Assembly (NCBI RefSeq): GCF_013409045.1
Contig: NZ_JACCBT010000001.1
Span: 1,860,001-1,924,000, forward strand
Direction: 5' to 3'
Source: Actinomadura citrea
Lineage (GTDB): Bacteria; Actinomycetota; Actinomycetes; Streptosporangiales; Streptosporangiaceae
DNA: 64,000 nt
In this document: piece after piece, positions 57,818 through 64,000 of the stretch
Layout of the letters: each line of letters starts with the position of its first letter
How positions within the stretch are numbered: position 1 is the stretch's first letter
Made by a program: the position numbers and the translations under genes
The notes under the pieces: generated by a model
What the model saw: the letters and a program-made list of their open reading frames with translations, nothing else
The model's database searches: none
What the model was told of the DNA's origin: nothing

Positions 57818-60800
57818 TCATCGGGACGGGTGGCCGAGCCGGACGAGCCGCTGCCGCCCGGGATGCGCCAGCAGGGCCTCGCCCGGCTCCAGAGGGCCCT
57901 GCAAGGTCGTGGGCACGTCCCAGAGATCCGCTTCCTGGCCGCCCACGCGGCCGGTCAGCAGGGCGGGCGCGCCGAGTCTCCGGAGCAACGCGACCACGGG
58001 GTCGAGCGGCTCCCCGGCCGTGATCTGGTGGTGGGCGAGGACGAGGTGGACGCCGTGCTCGCGCATCGTCCGCAGGACGGGAACGGCCGCCGCGAGCGGG
58101 TCGTCCCCGACCGGGCGCCGGCGGTGCGCCACGAGCACGTACACCTCGGGACCCGTGCCGCCGAGGGGAATCCCAGCGCTCCGTACGGCCTCGTCCAGCA
58201 GCCCGCCGAACTCCTCCGGCGACGCCGTGTACCGTACGCCGGCCTGTCTCCGCGCCTCCGCGTCCGCCAGGTCATGCGGGCTCATGTAGGTGTCCAGGAC
58301 GTAGACGAGGCGGTCCCGCTCGGTGCCGCCCGAGGCGAGCCTCTCGGCGATCATGTGCACCAGGGGCGACTTACCCGTATCGCTCGGGCCGCTGATGAGC
58401 AGATGGCGATCGACGTCGAAGTCCAGGAGCACGGACTCGCCCGTCTCCGGGTCGCTCCCGAGCCGCACGGTCCGACTCGGCGAGGGCCGGGCGGCACCCG
58501 CCGGGGCCGCGGCGTCGAAGGTGTGAATCCATCTGATGCGGCGGGCGAGTTCGGGGACGGCTCGGCGAAGCTTCTCGAACTGCTCCGGCTCCCCGCAGAG
58601 GACGACCAGGGGGCCTTTGGGTTCCTCGGGCAGCGCGGAGAGCAAGGGGGCGAAGAGCGCCCGGACCGACGAGTCGTCCGGCGGCATCGCTCCCGGGTCG
58701 TCGAGATGGAGGAAGAGGACGCGGCTTCGGACGGCGCTGATGAGGTCCGGCCACCGTTCCGCGGAGTCGAAGGACCAGAGGTTCGGCACGTCGTCCTGGG
58801 ACGAGGGAGGGCCGCTCTGCGCCAGGACCCCGAGTTCGTCGAGCTTCTCTACGTAGAGCTCCGCCGCCACCATCATCTCCGGCCTGTAGGCGGTCGGGAA
58901 GACCAGGTGACGAAGCGTGAGGGGATCGCCCGAACGCGCGGTCTCCGCGTCTGCTCGGAGGATGTCCCGGAGGGCCCGCACGGCCATGTTGTCGACGCGT
59001 CCGCCCTCGCGCGTCCAAAGGCCGATCCCGATCAACTCGTCCAGGTCGCCGAGCAGGCGGTTGACGGCCTCCAGGCGGGCGCTCTCCGGCGCGGTGCCCG
59101 CCGGGACGGCCGGCGAGGACTGCCGCGTTCGGCGGATGAAGTCTTCGACGGCCTCGCGAGGAGGTTCCGGCGCCACGGTGAACGGTTGGGGGGATCCGCC
59201 TCCGGCGAGGAGGTAGGCCGTTCGCTCGTCCGGGAACTGGAGACCCGCCTGTCCGAGGACGCGTTGGAGCTGGTCGGGCGGTAGGCGGCTCGCCGCGATG
59301 CGCCAGCCGAGGAGGGGCAGGAAGCGGTCCCAGATCGTGGTGTTCTCGACGGTGGACGAGGTGAGCAGCAGCTGGACGTCGAGCGCCCTGCCCCGTTGCG
59401 CCAGTGAGATGAGCGTCTCGCCCACCTCGCGCCTGCTGGGCGGGAACGTGAGCGACAGGTCGGCCACGACCAGCAGGCGCGGCCGCGTCTCGGTCGGCGA
59501 AGGCGGCGGGGCGACGGGCTGTTCGCCGGGCTGGTAGTCCTCGAAGAAGTCCCACCAGGCCTGGCTGACCGAGTGAGGGTCCCGGCGGAACCGCTCGTAC
59601 AACTGGTGCAGCTCGTCGTCCGTGAGCTGGCCGGTGCCGAGACTCGAAGCCGCCGGCACGTTCCGCGGCGGGGCCGGGAACCGTGATTCGAGCTCATCGG
59701 ACAGGAATTCGAAGAACAGCCGGAGTCTCTCCGGCGAGCCCAGCAGCTCTTCCTCCGAGTAGCGGACGTGCGGAAGGTCGATGGGCGCGCCCAGGGGATG
59801 TTCGCCCAGCCCCGCGAAGACGAACTGCAGGTCCGCCGGGGAGTGCCCTGCGGCGAGGGCCAGGGTGACGGCGCGAACGACCTTCTGGCGGGCCTCCGGG
59901 CTGCCGACGACCAGACCGTGCGGAATGCCCGATGAGCGATCGAGCGGATAGAGGCTGAGGAGATGCCCGTCCGGCCGGTGACCGATCGCCGGGCTGCGCG
60001 GCATGTCGGCGGGCAGTGCCCATGTCTCGTGCAACAACTCCCTCGACCCGCCCCCGTTCAACCGCAGAACGTCGAGCTCGGGCTCGCCTGTGAGCTGGAG
60101 GGGGTCAACCGGCTCTACGGGCTCAGAATTCGCGGGGTCCTCGGGCCGGGAGAGGAGACGCGCCTCCCGGCCGCGGCGCGCCATCAGCCCCAGGATCGGA
60201 TCGACCGCGTCGAGTGGGACGTGTGCGGGCTCGAAGGCCGGGCGGGCCTCCTGCGCGAAGATGTGCACGGACGCGAGGTGTTCGCCCATGCGGCTCGGAG
60301 AGCCCACGTTCCAGCCCGCGAACCCGGCGATGCCCGGCGGCGCGGGCGAGTCGTTCGGCGAGCAGAAGACGAACCTGATCCCTTGGGCGGGTCCCTCCTC
60401 GCAGAGCGCGGCGAGGGGGTCGAGGAGTTCGGGCCGCGCGTCCAGCATGGGCCCGGTGTCGTCGATGATCACGACGAGGGCGGGCAGCGGATCGAGCGGC
60501 CGCCCGCCCGCGACGGCCGCCTGGTACTCGTCCCAGGTGGTGACCCCGGCGTCCTGGAGGACGGTCGCGCGGCGCTTCCGCTCGGTCTCCAGGGCCTCTG
60601 GGAGCCGGCCCAGCGCAGACGGGTCCGTCCACTGGGTGTGGAGGGGCATTGCGACGTGAGGAAGGAGATGCACCAGGGGGAAGGACGTGGCCGGGCTGTG
60701 GTCGACGAACGCGAAGTTGACGATGTTCGGGGAGTGGTCGAGCGCCAGGCTGAGGACGAGGGTCCGCAGCAGCGATTCCCGGAACGCCTCAGGGCCGGTG

Positions 60801-62450
60801 ATCAGGCCGTGCGGCAGGTCGGGGTTGCCGCGCAGGACGTCGACCGACACGAGGTCCTCGCCGTCCACGCCGATCACCGTGGGGCGCGGGCCGCGGTCCC
60901 AGCCGTCCCCGATCAGTTCCTCGACCGGGGAGTCGAGAAGTTCCAGCAGGTCGGGGGCAGAAGCCGCAGGAGCGGGGGCGGGGCCGGGGGTGAGGTGGGA
61001 GCGGGTCTGCGGGGTGAGGAGGGCGAAGTGGTCGGTTTCGGCGGTGAGGACGACCGGGCCGCCGTCGGCCGGGAGGAGGGCGCGGAACGTTTCGGCGCTC
61101 GTGCCGGCGCGGCGCTCGATCTCGGCGGAGACCGCTTCCAGGACGTGCCGGGTGTGCAGGGCCTCGGGGCGCGGAAGGGTGTCGAGGAGGGCCTCGCGGG
61201 CGCCGGGGACGAACGCGTAGCGCACGTCGCCGGCGGGGCGGAGCAGGCCGCTCAGCAGCACCTCGGCGAGCTGCCCGGGGCCGGAGCCGCCGAGGACCCG
61301 GTGCTGGATCAGGCGCATCACCGGCAGCGACGGGACGGAGACCGCGACGTGGGCGGCCAGTTCGGCGGCGGCCGGGGACGCGGTGGCGAGGAAGCGGCGG
61401 ACGCGCTCGGCGACCGGCAGTTCCTGCTCGCGCCGCACCGGCGCCGCCCCGGACGGGCGGGCCGGCAGCGTCGCGACGGCGGCGGGCTGCGGGTCGGAGC
61501 CGGAGACGAGCCGGGCCCACGCGCCGAACCAGCGCGGCGCGATCTCCAGGACGGGGACGAGCACGCCGGGGCCGGCGGCGCCGTCGTAGGGGGCGAAGCG
61601 CAGGTCGGTGTTCGGGGCGCCGGGGCGGGGGAGGACGGCGAGGCCGGGTGAGGTCGGCGCGGCGGTGCGGCGCCAGAGGCGTTCGGCGAGCGGCTGGACG
61701 ATCGCGGTCGGTCCGGCCTGCGACCAGCGGCGCACGGCCTGCACGGCGCGTCCGTTCCACCAGTGGGGGCCCGAGCAGTCGCTGAGGACGAGCACGGCCC
61801 GTCGCCCGGAGGCGTCCAGGAGCGTTCCCGGGTCCTGGGGCGGTGCCTCGGGCGTGGAGGCGACGCGGCCTTTCCCGTCGAGGTAGCTGAGGTGGACGTC
61901 CTGGAACGCGCCCTGGCGGAGCAGCGTCTCGGCGAGCTCGCGGGCGAGGGGGCGCCACAGCCGCATGCTGTGGCCGGTGTCGACGACCAGGTCGAGGCCG
62001 AGCCAGCGTTCGGGGGACGGGACGAGGACGGGCGTCCACAGCCGGGTGTCGGCGATGCGCGCGGCGGTGGCGTCCTCGTCCACCTCGACGCGGTGCCGGG
62101 ACGGGACGCGCCGTTTCAACGGGCGCAGCGCCCGCTGGACGCCGAGCGGGTCGGCCAGCATCGGCGCGGTCGGGACGAGCACCTCGGACGCGCGGCCCAC
62201 CGGCTCCGCTCCGGCGTCCGGGCGCGGGTGAAGCCCGGTCAGCGGTTCGGACGGGCGCGGGGCCGGGGGCTCCGGCGGCTTGGGCGGCGCGGGGGCGTCC
62301 ACGGGCTCGTCCACGACCGGAGGTGGGACCGGCGGAACGGCGGCGGGCTGCTCCCCGGCCGGGGAGATGTGGCAGGCGAGCCAGAGCATCTCGCTCAGCT
62401 CGCGGGCGTCCGGCGGCGGCCCGATGGCCGACAGGGCGTCCCGGAGCCGG

Positions 62451-62461
<11 letters not shown>
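57818..62461 (-). CDS. vWA-like (SAV_2336-type) / triple EccC-FtsK-like giant protein
   Basis: A 1,547-residue protein whose start overlaps the MoxR gene stop by 11 bp. Layout: a short helical N-terminus, a Pro-rich linker (about 36-80), then a vWA-like domain with LVVDTGHSM near 160 (MIDAS-like DxGxS) and LVLSDCSGPHW near 225, as in proteins named SAV_2336 N-terminal-related. From about 530 come three FtsK/EccC-like units. Unit 1 (LITGPEAFRES near 553) and unit 2 (LVVGSPEARQK near 850) have lost the P-loop. Unit 3 has GPSDTGKS near 1357. Unit 2 contains a 38-residue insert (about 945-982) resembling the N-terminal peptide of 2-oxoglutarate dehydrogenase E1. No membrane helix is seen. It is probably the scaffold or effector-side component of a ternary VMAP/MoxR/vWA system; the function is unknown. 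Confidence 0.8.
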
Positions 62462-63440
<979 letters not shown>

Positions 63441-64000
63441 CTATACCTCCATCGCGAGCGGGGGGTCGGGCAGCCGGGACGGATCGTCCCACAGCAGCGT
63501 CAGGTCGCGCCCGCAGTGCGGTGCGTCCTTGGGGGCGACGAGCGCGGCCTTGCGCAGCGCGAGCGCCAGCCGTGGCAGGTCGCCCGGGTGCCGGTCGCCG
63601 ACCGCCGCGGTCAGCTCGTCGAGGACGCGGTGCCCCCGGCAGTCTCCGTGCGAGGACGCGTCGCACGGGGTGCGCGTCCACATCATGACGGGGATGCCGT
63701 TGTTGAGCGCGGCCGTCAGCCAGCTCTTCACCGGACGCGACCCGTACACCAGGACGCAGAAGTCGATGTTGGCCTCCAGCCAGTCCTGGAAGTCGCTGCC
63801 CTTGCGCGGGGCGTCGCACGCGATGGGGCGCGGGTCGCTGCGGCCGCGCTCGTTCAGCAGCCGCCAGCGGTGGTGGGCCTGGTCGCGGCGGATCGAGTCG
63901 GGCCGCAGCCGCTCCACGTCCCGCACCACCACCGGGTACTTGCGCATGGGGATCCTGTTGCGCGGGTCGACGTACCACTGCTCGAACGGCTTGCCGAGCC
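63441..64000 (-). CDS. VMAP-C domain protein, C-terminal part (5' end outside window)
   Basis: The last 186 codons or so of a larger protein; the frame is open to the right edge, and the ATG at 63947 is internal. The visible part has LGKPFEQWYVDPRNRIP, then KYPVVVRDVERL and FCVLVYGSRPVKSWL, ending with NGIPVMMWTR. This pattern is typical of the C-terminal domain of vWA-MoxR-associated proteins (VMAP). The N-terminal part, not visible, usually carries a peptidase or other effector. Two Cys-His-rich stretches (PCDASSHGDCRGH, PHCGRD) may bind metal. It is the first visible gene of the operon. Confidence 0.75.
   Translation of the reverse strand, partial: LGKPFEQWYVDPRNRIPMRKYPVVVRDVERLRPDSIRRDQAHHRWRLLNERGRSDPRPIACDAPRKGSDFQDWLEANIDFCVLVYGSRPVKSWLTAALNNGIPVMMWTRTPCDASSHGDCRGHRVLDELTAAVGDRHPGDLPRLALALRKAALVAPKDAPHCGRDLTLLWDDPSRLPDPPLAMEV

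Noticed and set aside
63947..64000. ATG 63947 as the start of a 168-residue protein
   Set aside because: The frame continues upstream to the window edge with plausible protein sequence (KPFEQWYVDPRN), so the gene is cut by the edge.

Overview
The window is chromosomal DNA from a high-G+C actinomycete. The evidence is strong G/C bias at codon third positions, frequent GTG starts and ATGA/GTGA gene overlaps, a mycothiol deacetylase (mshB), an LCP cell-wall protein, and a vWA/MoxR/VMAP-type locus of the kind seen in Streptomyces relatives. The mix of genes would suit an Actinomadura-like family, but nothing here proves the genus. I saw no tRNA, rRNA, CRISPR array, insertion sequence or replication origin.

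Positions 1 to about 29,200 hold a nonribosomal peptide (NRPS) gene cluster, all on the + strand. It opens with the tail of a threonine-synthase-like PLP enzyme. Five NRPS genes follow: (degenerate C)-A(Thr)-PCP-E, C-A(unusual)-PCP, C-PCP-TE with no A domain, (half C)-A-PCP-C-A(Ser)-PCP, and C-A-PCP-E. An SbnA-like enzyme that would start 2,3-diaminopropionate synthesis lies between the third and fourth. Downstream are two ABC exporter half-transporters, an MbtH-like protein, a free-standing acyltransferase and a NarL/LuxR-type regulator with an atypical receiver. The peptide probably contains Thr (epimerised), Ser and possibly diaminopropionate. Gene order does not match a simple assembly order, because the TE module is encoded third. 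The first two NRPS genes share a perfect 635-bp repeat with foreign-looking codon use.

Positions 29,200 to 57,800 are mostly housekeeping and regulatory genes: a cyclase-like/TPR protein with a small partner, a ureohydrolase-family protein, a three-gene succinate dehydrogenase operon (sdhCAB), a receiver-PP2C phosphatase, a heterodimeric ABC exporter with one degenerate nucleotide site, an S9 peptidase, a Ser/Thr kinase, mshB with a membrane-protein neighbour, a PadR/MFS pair, an LCP protein, rocD divergent from an Lrp regulator, rraA, a secreted M6 metalloprotease, a secreted protein of unknown role, and a TetR/MFS pair.

Positions 57,800 to 64,000 (- strand, 5' end outside the window) carry a tightly coupled operon: a VMAP-C-like protein, a MoxR AAA+ ATPase and a 1,547-residue protein. 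That protein joins a vWA-like/SAV_2336-type N-terminus to three EccC/FtsK-like domains, of which only the last has an intact P-loop. A segment resembling the N-terminal peptide of 2-oxoglutarate dehydrogenase E1 is embedded in the second. It looks like a ternary conflict/signalling system and is the best candidate here for something poorly described.
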